A stretch of DNA of 64,000 nucleotides from Sphingobacteriaceae bacterium GW460-11-11-14-LB5 (GTDB taxonomy: Bacteria > Bacteroidota > Bacteroidia > Sphingobacteriales > Sphingobacteriaceae), in assembly GCA_002151545.1 (NCBI GenBank), contig CP021237.1:2914001-2978000 (forward strand), in the 5' to 3' direction. A program made the position numbers and the translations under genes. The notes under the pieces are model-generated. The model worked only from the letters and a program-made list of their open reading frames with translations. It was not told the origin of the DNA and did not search any database. Below, in pieces: positions 9,345 through 18,301 of the stretch. Every line of letters starts with the position of its first letter. The stretch's first letter is position 1.

Positions 9345-9440
9345 AAGCTCACTTTATGGCCTATAAAAGACTTGATCAAGTCATAGAATACTAAAACAAA
9401 GTTAATGCGTAAAGGTTCGACAGCCTTTAGCTCTGAAATT
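9345..9440 (+). repeat. Diverged direct repeat, copy 1
   Basis: Shares a roughly 75-90 base block with 10818-10915. Matching stretches include AGACTTGATCAA and AAAGGT(T/C)CGAC, with many scattered substitutions between. The core TTGATCAA is palindromic. Function unknown; the pair brackets the two small minus-strand genes at 9766-10491. Confidence 0.5.
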
Positions 9441-9500
9441 CGAGAACTTTCAACCACCCTTTCTTTGCCTAAACCAGCCCTTAGATATAATAAATCAATT

Positions 9501-9660
9501 GGGTATCAACCGCACCTTTAAAAGCAGCGATTACCCTGTCCAGATCATCGGCGAGAGCATATTCAAATCCTTTCCAATAATCGATTTTGGCTAAAACAAG
9601 CTTAGATTTTTCTGACCAAAGCGCAAACTGAGTATCGAGGGTTAATTTAATAAGGCCATC
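9501..9660 (-). pseudogene. Coding-like fragment without a start
   Basis: On the minus strand an open frame of about 50 codons reads LDTQFALWSEKSKLVLAKID, later DDLDRVIAAFKGAVDTQ, and stops in TAA. The composition is protein-like, but the frame has no usable start codon after an upstream stop. It could be the tail of a broken gene. The family is not recognised. Confidence 0.3.
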
Positions 9661-9702
9661 TTATAAAAGCACTTAAGAAATTCCTATTTTTAAACTGCCC
9701 TT

Positions 9703-9766
9703 ATCCAGCCAAGTGTCCGCAGGAGACGAGGCTTCCGGCCGTCCGGTGGACGGCCGCCACGCATTT
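9703..9766 (-). repeat. Hairpin-bearing repeat, copy 1
   Basis: Contains the perfect 9-bp stem CGGCCGTCC, loop GGT, GGACGGCCG at 9736-9756. The block resembles 29100-29163, where the stem is also perfect but one base pair differs on both sides (C:G to T:A). The hairpin starts just after the stop of the 61-residue minus-strand gene. It has no U-run, so it is not a standard terminator. Confidence 0.7.
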
Positions 9767-9951
9767 TATCCCGCTCTTAAAACAATCAGCTTCTGATAAA
9801 AGTCCTCCCAGTAAGCCCGAAGCCTTTTGTCCAGCTCTGAAAACCTGGGGTCTTCATGGTAAAGGTTTCTAAAATGATCTGCCTCTTTGATGGCAGCTTC
9901 TAAATCGTTGACCCTGATGGATCTTCCAGCAAAATCGATAACATTCATCAT
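9766..9951 (-). CDS. Small conserved-looking protein, 61 residues
   Basis: The product is small, charged and mostly helical, beginning MMNVIDFAGRSIRVNDLEAA and containing a Trp-Glu-rich helix (LRAYWEDFYQKL). No signal peptide or membrane segment is seen. I do not recognise a named family. Its even codon use and the conserved hairpin right after its stop make it more likely real than chance. Small genes like this are frequent in Bacteroidetes integrative elements. Confidence 0.5.
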   Translation of the reverse strand: MMNVIDFAGRSIRVNDLEAAIKEADHFRNLYHEDPRFSELDKRLRAYWEDFYQKLIVLRAG

Positions 9952-10035
9952 AATTGAATTACACCCAGTTTGGGCAGGTCAAACAGCTAATTTTAAGATA
10001 TAAATATTAAACTATCTCTAAGGCTTCTATTCTCC

Positions 10036-10491
10036 TCATTTCACCTCACCAGCGCTTAATTCCACTTCATTTTCAATGAGCCAGTATGTTGCACAATCTG
10101 AAAGTTCGTCGAAATGCCCGCTGCATCCAGAGAGTACAGCGCGCAACCGCTCCCGATCTTCCTCTGCCCCTTCAAAAGATGAACACATAAAATTGCCATA
10201 AACGTAAAAGTTAGCATCATTACAAACATCAAAACCGCTCAAAGCTTCAATTTCATTCCTGGCCTGTTGAAAAATGCCATCCATTACGATATAACAGGGG
10301 TCAACGTCCGAAAACTTCATACCACATTCATCACAAAACAATTCGATCTGATCGAATGCCCAAGCTGAATCAAAACCAGCGTTAATCGCATGCGAAACTG
10401 CTGTTTTAATATCCAAATAACCATAAGGGCAAAAAGCCTCCCTAAAGCTTGCGATCTCATTTTCTAGGTACTCCAAATTTTCCATAATCAA
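10036..10491 (-). CDS. Hypothetical acidic protein, 151 residues
   Basis: The protein is strongly acidic and cytoplasmic, with seven cysteines, among them LFCDECGMKF (a CxxC pair) and SGFDVCND. A metal site is possible but not shown. It begins MENLEYLENE (or two residues earlier) and has no membrane segment. The family is unknown to me. It sits with the 61-residue gene between two copies of a diverged repeat, and a structured GC-rich block lies upstream of its start, so it probably belongs to a mobile element. ICE-borne anti-restriction or regulatory proteins are often this acidic, but that is only analogy. Confidence 0.6.
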   Translation of the reverse strand: MIMENLEYLENEIASFREAFCPYGYLDIKTAVSHAINAGFDSAWAFDQIELFCDECGMKFSDVDPCYIVMDGIFQQARNEIEALSGFDVCNDANFYVYGNFMCSSFEGAEEDRERLRAVLSGCSGHFDELSDCATYWLIENEVELSAGEVK

Positions 10492-10573
10492 ATCCTTAGA
10501 TAATCCGTTTTATTTTCTTTGTTTCCCCTTTTCCCAAAAAATCTTTTCAAAAGAAAAAACGGAAAAAAAGAAA

Positions 10574-10676
10574 GTCCGGAAAAACGGGCGTAAGAGAGAA
10601 CGCAGAGCTATAAGTCCCAGAGGGTGTTCTGGCGCAGCCAGGACATTATGCGCTCGCAGAGAACGGAGCGCCCGAA
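10574..10676. other. GC-rich structured element (candidate oriT, ncRNA or att-like site)
   Basis: A GC-rich island in AT-rich DNA. It holds a 9-bp stem with triloop (TGTTCTGGC, GCA, GCCAGGACA at 10625-10645, one G:U pair) and a second stem (GCGCTC at 10650-10655 with GAGCGC at 10666-10671). The outer ends read CGGGCG and CGCCCG and can pair. AGAGAACG also occurs twice as a direct repeat. No coding frame explains it. Confidence 0.5.
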
Positions 10677-10817
10677 ATTTACGGCCTTTTTATCCGTTTC
10701 GATTTGAATGACCCTGATGATCAGTTCACATTAAAAAAAGTGCATTTATTGAATACCGAATGAAAACCAACTGGTCCATAACCTAAAAGTAGTATACCCC
10801 TTTATTCATCTACTTAA

Positions 10818-10915
10818 CGAAGCGAGTTTCCGGCATGTAAGAGACTTGATCAAATCGCAGGATATTGAAACAGTTAATACGAAAAGGTCCGACTCCCTTT
10901 CGATCTAAATTTTTT
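10818..10915 (+). repeat. Diverged direct repeat, copy 2
   Basis: Matches 9345-9440 in the same orientation, including AGACTTGATCAA and AAAGGTCCGAC. See copy 1. Confidence 0.5.
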
Positions 10916-11156
10916 AAATGTTTAATATTTCAACCTTACATTATAGCATAATCATATATGCACAATAGTTGTTGGGAATAATAAAACAAAAAATAATGGC
11001 AACAAACTAAAGGACTGCATTGTTGTTGGCAACCATGATAATTGTAGCCTCCAAGCTATAAAGTTTCGACACCGACGGGCACTTCAGCAATTTTTGCTGT
11101 TTCTTACGTCAGCTATTTTCACGAAAAACATATTACCAGCAAGCAAAGAAGATTAT

Positions 11157-11164
11157 TATATTTG
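11157..11164 (+). promoter_or_regulatory. Bacteroidetes -7 box TATATTTG
   Basis: Matches the TAnnTTTG consensus of the Bacteroidetes primary sigma factor, 32 bases before the ATG of the S41 peptidase gene. No clear TTG is seen at the -33 position. Confidence 0.4.
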
Positions 11165-11195
11165 AAACCATATCTAAAACCCAAAATTACGCCTC

Positions 11196-12662
11196 ATGAA
11201 AAAAACACTTTTAGTCATACTGGCAACCGCTTTAAGCCATTCAGGTTTTACCCAGTTCAAAAATGAAAGCTTCGAAACCAAAAAAGACCATTCACTGGCC
11301 CCTTCAGATTGGAACTTTACATCCGTTGCCGGCTATACAGGCCAGAGAGATGATTCCATCTCACATTCGGGAAAATCCTCATTCAAATTAACAGGTAGCG
11401 ACCAGATTAAAGCGAATACTTTCCAGAACGTTTCACAACTCATTGCTTATGAAACTAAGGGCTTTGAGCAGATCCAGCTCTCGGGATACGTAAAACTGAA
11501 AGAGGTTGAACAGAGCCTGGCATTCTGGTGCCAGGTCTGGGATAAGGACAATAAAATGATAGGATTTGAAAACATCCAGTCACAGCAGCCGGTACTAAAG
11601 GGAAGCAGTGAATGGAAGCAATATTCCCTTAGACTCAGCCTGCCCAAAGAAACCAAAAAACTTTATTTCGGGGTCTATCTGATGGGAAAAGGAACAGCCT
11701 GGATAGACGATTTCACTATAGAAAAACTCGACAACCCCTACTCACCACCCAGTGAAGAAATTACCCGCTACATCAGTGAAGTGCGCAAAATAATAAAAGA
11801 AAATTCCATTTACAGGGATTCCCTTAACTGGGCAGATATCGACGAAGGCATTAAATTCTTCTCTTCAGGTCTGAAAACCGTGACCGATGCAGCCAAAATC
11901 AACAGCTACATCCTTAGCACTTTAAAAAAGGCAGGTGACAACCACTCCTTCTTCCAGACCCGGGTAAATGCCCAGAAATATGCTTCGGAGAATACCAATC
12001 CTGAAAAAACTACGTCGGCACTGCTTGAAAACAATATGGGCTATATCCAGGTACCTGGTTTTGGTTCACTGGATAAGAAAACAATGGATGAGTTTGCGAA
12101 CGATATCCAGCAGCAGATTTGCCGGCTTGACACAGCAAACCAAATTCAGGGATGGGTAGTTGACCTGAGGAAAAATACAGGTGGCAACATGTACCCCATG
12201 ATTGCAGGGCTCGGTCCGCTGATCAGCACCGGAGAACTGGGTTACTTTGTCTACCCCGACGAAAAAAAAACAAAATATCACCCATGGACCTACACCTCCT
12301 CAGATAAACCAACTTCAACCATGGGTATCACCATCAGCAAACCTTACCAGATTAAAAACAAAGACAGTAAAGTTGCCGTATTGATTGGTCCGCGTACTTC
12401 AAGCAGTGGTGAGATGACCACGATATCCTTTATCGGCAAAGCGCACACAAAACTGTTCGGAGAACCGACAGGTGGCTACACGACTGCAAACCGGGGGTTC
12501 AAATTAGCGGACGGCTCTTATCTTTATCTGGCCTCCAGTTATACTGCAGACCGCAATAAGAAAGAATACCGTGGAAAAATACAGCCGGATGTCCTAATCA
12601 AGCCTTCAGGTGATGGGGATGAGGTATTAAAAGCTGCTGTAAAATGGCTGAGCGAAAAGTAA
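11196..12662 (+). CDS. Exported S41-family (tail-specific type) serine peptidase
   Basis: The 488-residue protein has a signal peptide (residues 1-19). An N-terminal beta-sandwich that resembles a carbohydrate-binding module follows (about 20-175, ending AWIDDFTIEKL). The C-terminal half is an S41 peptidase core: WVVDLRKNTGGNMYPMI, then GPRTSSSGEMTT around residues 399-409 with Ser403 the likely nucleophile, then GEPTGGYTTANRG. A helical S41 N-terminal region lies at about 185-260, and no PDZ domain is obvious. The class cleaves proteins or peptides in the periplasm or outside the cell. It stands 110 bases before the FG-GAP protein gene, also exported, so they may be cotranscribed. The substrate is unknown. 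Confidence 0.85.
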   Translation: MKKTLLVILATALSHSGFTQFKNESFETKKDHSLAPSDWNFTSVAGYTGQRDDSISHSGKSSFKLTGSDQIKANTFQNVSQLIAYETKGFEQIQLSGYVKLKEVEQSLAFWCQVWDKDNKMIGFENIQSQQPVLKGSSEWKQYSLRLSLPKETKKLYFGVYLMGKGTAWIDDFTIEKLDNPYSPPSEEITRYISEVRKIIKENSIYRDSLNWADIDEGIKFFSSGLKTVTDAAKINSYILSTLKKAGDNHSFFQTRVNAQKYASENTNPEKTTSALLENNMGYIQVPGFGSLDKKTMDEFANDIQQQICRLDTANQIQGWVVDLRKNTGGNMYPMIAGLGPLISTGELGYFVYPDEKKTKYHPWTYTSSDKPTSTMGITISKPYQIKNKDSKVAVLIGPRTSSSGEMTTISFIGKAHTKLFGEPTGGYTTANRGFKLADGSYLYLASSYTADRNKKEYRGKIQPDVLIKPSGDGDEVLKAAVKWLSEK

Positions 12663-12770
12663 ATTACTCACAAATAGCTCTATCGACCGTATCTTATCGA
12701 TCCCTGCACCAGCAATGCTAAAAAAACACAGTAACCCTAAATTAACGCAAATTTAAACTTTAACAATCTC

Positions 12771-14978
12771 ATGAAATCACAGCACACCTTCCGTTATTTA
12801 TTTTTTCTTTTTTTCCTTGTATACGGCTGCCTTTGCCAGGCCCAGACTTTTGAACATGGTGAAACTATTAACGGACCTGGTTTCGGGTACGGCGGCGTTA
12901 AAACTTTTGATGCCGACGGTGATGGTGACCTGGATGTATTGTACTTTCCAAACTTATATCTGAATGACGGCCATGGCAGAAAACAAAAAACGATCCTCAT
13001 AGGAGATGCCAAAGAATATGAAGATTATAGTCTCGAAGACCTTGACGGAGATAAAGACGTCGATATTGTCGTATTATATAAAGACGGGGAAATAGTGGTT
13101 TTCATTAACGGACCGAAGGGCTTTAACAGGATAGCGCAAAAAAGCAAGGTAAGCTACCTTCCTGCCGAGTATGCCAAATTGTATTTATATGATGCCAATT
13201 CGGACGGAATACGCGATATCATTATATCCGGACTCAGAGGAGTTCCAATTGCCTACACAGGAGCTTCCAACCATCAATACAGCTATTTCAAAGTATTTAA
13301 TGATAATTTTCGAAGGCTGAGTGATGTAATTGGGATTGACATCGATAAAAACGGCATCCAGGAACTACTGGTTCCTGTTTACCCGCAAAAAAGGGGTGAA
13401 AACCCAGTGCTCCAAGCTTACGCTTTCAAAGGCGATAAATATGTTGTTGCCCAAACCATCCCCCTAGCTACCGGGATAAGCAGCTTTAGGTTAATGGATA
13501 TGGATAAAGACGGCGACCAGGACCTGGTATACTCTTATACAGACCAGAATGGCGGTATATACTGGATAGAACGTAACAGCAAAGGCGCATTAGGTAAAAC
13601 TCATACACTCATAGACCACCTTGAACTGGAAAGCTTCAGGCTTGAAGACTTTGATTCAGACGGCGATCTTGATCTGGCTTATTTTACCCAACGCAATCAA
13701 TATACTTTTATCAATTGGGCCGAGAATAAAGGGAACAATGTTTTTGTTAAAACCCAGAAAAGTCTACTCCCCAATATCAAAGAATCTCAGTTATTTGTTT
13801 TAGGGGATTTCGATGGCGACAAAGTCAAAGACGTGCTTTTTTATGATGATGAAAAAGAACAGATAAGGCCTGAGTATACCATGCTATTACAGCAAAAGAA
13901 CGGGCAGGTAAAACAAAAGAACACGTGGCTTGTAAAAGCTGACTGTTCCGGCTTTGCTTTTACCGACCTGGATAACAACGGCACCAAAGATATTCTAGGA
14001 TATTATAACCATGAGTTGTTTTATATGCTATCAGACGGAAAAGGAAAATATGCCAAGTCTACGCAACTGCTAAAAAGCCCGTTTAAAATTGAAAAACTTG
14101 AATCAGCCGATCTTGATAATGACGGGAAAGAAGATTTGGTGGTATGCTCCGGCGAGCGGGAAAACGGCATCCTGGGTTGGTATAAAAACCTGGGAGGTTT
14201 CAAATTCAGCCCGATATCGATATTGCTCCAGGAAAAAGGAAGACTGATCAGCTTCGAGCTTATCGATTATGATCGCGACGGCAATAAGGATGTGGCCGTG
14301 AACTACTGGACAGACAACATTCGCGGTCTCTACCTTTATAAAAACACGGGTAAGGGCATTTTCAGCAAAAGCCGTACAGCAGTTAGCGAAACCAGTAAGT
14401 TATTCCCGTCCATTGCCGTATGGGATATTAACGGGGACAAGGCCGATGACCTGATCGATTACGGGTCCCAAACCTGGTTCAACTACAAAGGGAATGAAAA
14501 ATGGGAGGAGCAACCAAGTCATTTTCAGCAGCAATTTATCAGCAGCATTCATAGAGCCAAAGTGGACAACGATAGCTCAGCAGACTATCTGGTCCTTGCA
14601 GGCAGCCAGCTTAAATGGTTTGAAGAAAATAACGGACAATGGGAAAGCAAAGTTATTCCCAAAAATTTTGGCATCGAGATGCTCAGTGTCGGGGATATCA
14701 ACGGTGATGGCTATAGCGATATTGTCTGCCTGGCTGACCAATATGGTCTGGCAGAGGGGCTTAACGAGGAAATTGCCTTCAGTTCCAAATATTCCATCAT
14801 CTGCCTTATAAACGATAAGTCAGGAAACTTTACCTCCAAACCACTATCCCGGGTTTCCAACTTAAGCAGCCTTCAACTCCAGGACATTGATAAGGATGGT
14901 GACCTTGACATCATCGCCTCCTGCAGCCAATGGCCAGGTTCAGGTATCACCATATGGAAAAATTCAGGCAATAAGTAA
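12771..14978 (+). CDS. Secreted FG-GAP/VCBS repeat beta-propeller protein
   Basis: The 735-residue protein has a signal peptide (about residues 1-24, ending CLCQAQ). Many repeats of about 50-60 residues follow, each with a calcium-loop motif of the type DxDxDGxxD: DADGDGDLDVLY, DLDGDKDVDIVV, DMDKDGDQDLVY, DSDGDLDLAY, DINGDGYSDIV, DKDGDLDIIA. These form integrin-like propellers in FG-GAP proteins, used for extracellular binding or adhesion. There is no enzyme domain and no clear type IX secretion tail. It follows the S41 peptidase gene on the same strand. The ligand is unknown. Confidence 0.85.
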   Translation: MKSQHTFRYLFFLFFLVYGCLCQAQTFEHGETINGPGFGYGGVKTFDADGDGDLDVLYFPNLYLNDGHGRKQKTILIGDAKEYEDYSLEDLDGDKDVDIVVLYKDGEIVVFINGPKGFNRIAQKSKVSYLPAEYAKLYLYDANSDGIRDIIISGLRGVPIAYTGASNHQYSYFKVFNDNFRRLSDVIGIDIDKNGIQELLVPVYPQKRGENPVLQAYAFKGDKYVVAQTIPLATGISSFRLMDMDKDGDQDLVYSYTDQNGGIYWIERNSKGALGKTHTLIDHLELESFRLEDFDSDGDLDLAYFTQRNQYTFINWAENKGNNVFVKTQKSLLPNIKESQLFVLGDFDGDKVKDVLFYDDEKEQIRPEYTMLLQQKNGQVKQKNTWLVKADCSGFAFTDLDNNGTKDILGYYNHELFYMLSDGKGKYAKSTQLLKSPFKIEKLESADLDNDGKEDLVVCSGERENGILGWYKNLGGFKFSPISILLQEKGRLISFELIDYDRDGNKDVAVNYWTDNIRGLYLYKNTGKGIFSKSRTAVSETSKLFPSIAVWDINGDKADDLIDYGSQTWFNYKGNEKWEEQPSHFQQQFISSIHRAKVDNDSSADYLVLAGSQLKWFEENNGQWESKVIPKNFGIEMLSVGDINGDGYSDIVCLADQYGLAEGLNEEIAFSSKYSIICLINDKSGNFTSKPLSRVSNLSSLQLQDIDKDGDLDIIASCSQWPGSGITIWKNSGNK

Positions 14979-15661
14979 CTACAAGTTTTCCCCGAGCCAT
15001 TCACAGACTCGATGTGACTGAAGCTGAATGCACTATGGGCGGGTTTAAATGTTCGTGATAGTTACTTCAGAAAAACGAAAAATGCAGGCAAAATGCTCAT
15101 CGTCTGAGACCCCATAATTGCTTTTGCCGAAAGCATTACCCGCAGGCCGGCTTTCAGAAGATTTTTTAATGATAGAAGGTGCTCCATGAATGTAGTCAGT
15201 CTACAAAAAAAGCGCCTCAATCCTGAAAGCGCTAGTTTAGATAAAAAGTGCAGCCCCTATAGGTTTGCAGCGCGAAAATAGAAAACAGCTCCGAATAGAG
15301 GAAACTTAGCTCAAAAAAATTATTAATTAATATCCCTGCCTTGCATACAAACTGTCCTGTCAGGGACAGACGCGGCATCCTTTTGAAGCGAAAGACACAG
15401 CAAATGGCCCGGCCCGCAGGGGACAGCCAAAAACAACCCAAACAACAGGTCAGTCATAACACAAACGACAAACTACCTCCTCATATCCCTCCACCGCAAA
15501 TAATCCTCAAACTCCCTACTCTGCCCCCTCCTTTTATTCCTATTCCAATAAACAGCCATCATAAACAGCACCCATCGTCATTTCCTTTATTCCTGCGTGG
15601 GGTTAAGCTCATCAGGTTAATTTCTATTTGCACACGACTTAAACTCTTTGTAGTTTAGGGA
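14979..15661. other. Intergenic region, no convincing gene
   Basis: Short frames occur on both strands, but composition and length do not support them. A minus-strand hairpin with a T-run (15202-15233) is listed separately. The stretch 15100-15180 reads protein-like in two minus frames and may be a decayed repeat. Confidence 0.4.
15202..15233 (-). terminator. Possible minus-strand terminator
   Basis: On the minus strand AGCGCTTTCA, a short loop, then TGAGGCGCT is followed by a run of seven T. It has terminator form, but no solid minus-strand gene lies upstream, so an unseen small transcript or a remnant is implied. Confidence 0.4.
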
Positions 15662-15760
15662 ATGAAAAAATTAATCTCCTTTTGCACTCTCTTTTTTATC
15701 GTATTTGCTGTGAAAGCCCAGTCCGAAGGCGAGCTTCTTTTAGGTTTGAAGTTAGACTAA
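15662..15760 (+). pseudogene. Signal-peptide-only ORF (32 residues), probably a truncated gene
   Basis: ATG at 15662 codes MKKLISFCTLFFIVFAVKAQ, a textbook signal peptide, followed by only 12 residues (SEGELLLGLKLD) and a stop at 15760. It lies 52 bases before another exported protein with a similar leader. It is probably the 5' remnant of a deleted gene; a short secreted peptide is a less likely alternative. Confidence 0.45.
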
Positions 15761-15812
15761 TAAACCGCTCAAAAAATTGCATCAAAATACTTAATCCAAT
15801 AATCACAATTCC

Positions 15813-17750
15813 ATGAAATACTTTATCGCCCTCTTCTTATTTTTTGTTGTATTTGTCACAAAATCACAAACCATCAATAACCTTCAAAGCGAATTTACCA
15901 ATACAGGCATTTACCATATTGATAAAATCACATTTATTGATACCGCAACTATTGTTGAGGTCAAGATCAGTTTTTTACCAAACTGGTGGACTACATTCAG
16001 CGATAAAGCATATTTAGAAAATGCAGACACAGGAGAAAAATACACGGTAAAAGCTATCGAAGGAGCTAAATTCAACACAAAACTGCTAACACCAAAATCC
16101 GGTGATACCACGGTTAAGTTGATTTTCCCTAAACTGGAAAAGAAAATTAAGCGACTAAATTACGGTGACGATGGTAAAACTTCGGTATACGGTATATCAT
16201 TGCAAAAAAAAACTAAGACTAATCAAACGCCTTCAATACCTGAAAATGTTTCGAAATGGTTGAATGTTCAAATGGCAGCCAGCAAGCGCAAAGTAGACCC
16301 GAACCAGTTCTATGTGAGCGATTCGATTAAAATTGTTGGCTACATTAAAGGTTATGATAAAAGAGCAGGCTTTGCCAGTGGCATTATCTATCACCAAAAT
16401 CACCTCACCAGAGAAGACTTTCCGACCACAGTAAGAATATATGAGGACGGACGATTTGAATGTAGCATGTTGGGCATACATCCAATTTCTTCGAACATAT
16501 ATTTTAATAATCAAAACATTAATTTTTATGCCGTACCAGGGACGACAACAGGAATAATTTTAGATTGGAATGACTTTTTATTGGCAGATAGATATCGCGA
16601 TAAGCGGTATGAATTTAAACACGTACAATACTTGGGTGTAAATAAGTTGATTAACGAAACGCTCGCCTCCGTTAAGTTTACCTTGCCCAACTACAGTAAA
16701 TTAAGTGAATATAGAAAAAAACAAAAACCGGAAGACTTTAAAAATATTCAAATTCAAAATTGGGAAAGCGCCAGAAAGACAGTAGATAGTACGATATCTA
16801 TAAACCAGATAGCGGACCCCATCAAAAAAATGATAGTTAATCAAGTGGATTTAACCTATGCCAACTATATTTTTGACTATGAGAATTCACGTGACTATTA
16901 CCGTAAGGAAGAACCCAACAATGAAATTCTTAAGTTACCGATACCTGCTAATTATTTCGATTTTCTAAATAAAATTAATTTGGACGATGAATCCCTTCTA
17001 ATTTCCAATGCTTTTTCAACGTTCATTAATCGCTTTGAATTTTCGCCTGTATACGATAGAGCATTACTCTACGATCGTGACAATAATGGTAATGGCTATT
17101 TAAAATTAGATTCTGCATATCTTACTAAAAACAAGAAATCACTGGTTTTTGATATTGCCAAGCTTCGTTCATTGACTTCAAACTTTAAATTTAACCAATA
17201 CAAAAATAAAAGTTTTGCTAAAGAAACTACTTTCTTAACACAAAGCATAAAAGAGCCCTTTGTGGTTAGTGAAATGAATCGAATGTACAACAAGTATAAA
17301 ATAGGTAATGTAGCTTACGAGCTGCCTAATAGCGCTGCTGCATCAGTATTCAAGAAAATCATCAATCCATTGAAGGGAAAAATATTAGTTGTTGATTTTT
17401 GGGCGCAATGGTGTGGCCCTTGTCGCGAAGGTATTGAAAGTAGCCTGGCATTAAGAAAGAAATACAATGATAATCCCGATTTTGATTTTGTATTTATAAC
17501 GGACGCAGAAAGCACCGACGCTGCTTTTTATGGTGAATATATTGTAAAAAACTCAATGATCAATACACACAGAATTAAGGCAGATGAATATTTAGCATTG
17601 AGAGAACTGTTCAAATTCAATGGGATACCCCGTTATGTTTTGGTGAACGCAGAAGGGAAAATACAAGACGACAACTTTTCATCATATAATCTGAAAAATG
17701 AATTCAGGAAATACTTTCCTGGAAAATTTACAGATGCATACTGGAAATAA
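15813..17750 (+). CDS. Exported thioredoxin-like (TlpA-type) disulfide protein with long N-terminal region
   Basis: The 645-residue protein has a signal peptide (residues 1-19) and a C-terminal thioredoxin-fold domain (about 505-640) with FWAQWCGPCREG, the redox pair being Cys534 and Cys537. GIPRYVLVNAEGKI supplies the cis-Pro region. The preceding 480 residues have no recognised enzyme motif; a beta-rich part is followed by a helical part, as in large Bacteroidetes TlpA/AhpC-TSA proteins. The likely role is thiol-disulfide exchange in the periplasm or on the envelope. It stands alone on the plus strand; the next genes run the other way. Confidence 0.8.
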   Translation: MKYFIALFLFFVVFVTKSQTINNLQSEFTNTGIYHIDKITFIDTATIVEVKISFLPNWWTTFSDKAYLENADTGEKYTVKAIEGAKFNTKLLTPKSGDTTVKLIFPKLEKKIKRLNYGDDGKTSVYGISLQKKTKTNQTPSIPENVSKWLNVQMAASKRKVDPNQFYVSDSIKIVGYIKGYDKRAGFASGIIYHQNHLTREDFPTTVRIYEDGRFECSMLGIHPISSNIYFNNQNINFYAVPGTTTGIILDWNDFLLADRYRDKRYEFKHVQYLGVNKLINETLASVKFTLPNYSKLSEYRKKQKPEDFKNIQIQNWESARKTVDSTISINQIADPIKKMIVNQVDLTYANYIFDYENSRDYYRKEEPNNEILKLPIPANYFDFLNKINLDDESLLISNAFSTFINRFEFSPVYDRALLYDRDNNGNGYLKLDSAYLTKNKKSLVFDIAKLRSLTSNFKFNQYKNKSFAKETTFLTQSIKEPFVVSEMNRMYNKYKIGNVAYELPNSAAASVFKKIINPLKGKILVVDFWAQWCGPCREGIESSLALRKKYNDNPDFDFVFITDAESTDAAFYGEYIVKNSMINTHRIKADEYLALRELFKFNGIPRYVLVNAEGKIQDDNFSSYNLKNEFRKYFPGKFTDAYWK

Positions 17751-18301
17751 CAAATTGAACAATTGCATCATAATTAAAAGATACTTCAACTTAAAAGAAC
17801 TTCATTTGAACGAACCCTTATACTGACCAAAAAATATTTTATGTTTCAAAGCGTAGGAATTTGCATAATCATACTAACTAAATGCCTATTATTGGCCATT
17901 TCCTTACATTAACTTGGTATGGTCAACGAGGTATATTATAAAATAACGGTAAAGGGGTTTGAATGGAACATTAATCGCTGCTACAGCGAATGGCAATATG
18001 CTTTTACTGGGACGTTCATTTCGATGGTGAGCTTGATAATGCATAAACAACACCTTCTTATCATGCGCGAATAGTTGAAGAAAGCCTAATCTCACCAAAT
18101 TGGTAGCGGCATCAGGGCTATCAGTAAGAACGTGCCACACCGTTATGCCCCAATACCTTATTGTACAGAATAAGGATTTTTTGCCTAATAGTACTTTTTT
18201 GTACCATGCATTGTTGCATTTGTACTATCAGCAATATTTAAGTTTATTCTGAAATTAGCACGTATGTAATTTTAACAACTAAGAGAATATGAACTAAATA
18301 A
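17751..18301. other. Intergenic region, no supported gene
   Basis: Short open frames exist on both strands (for example minus 18140-17904), but none shows a family pattern or convincing start. It is the convergent space between the thioredoxin-like gene and the amidohydrolase gene. Confidence 0.4.

Larger units (their letters stand above)
9290..9702. other. Intergenic region with decayed repeats
   Basis: No complete gene is visible. The stretch holds one copy of a diverged direct repeat (9345-9440) and a minus-strand coding-like fragment (9501-9660), both listed separately. It looks like debris of an element. Confidence 0.5.
10492..11156. other. Long non-coding stretch with structured block and repeat
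   Basis: No gene is supported in about 660 bases. It contains the structured element at 10574-10676 and the second repeat copy at 10818-10915. The remainder is AT-rich and featureless to my reading, up to the promoter box of the S41 peptidase gene. Confidence 0.5.

Noticed and set aside
15341..15658. Plus-strand frame of 105 codons, rich in Pro and Lys
   Set aside because: Composition suggests a chance frame; no start context, no homologous pattern, and it ends at the start of the signal-peptide ORF.
17904..18140. Minus-strand frame of 78 codons and a plus-strand frame of about 54 codons
   Set aside because: Both are plausible at first sight, but neither has a recognisable domain or start signal, and the two overlap.
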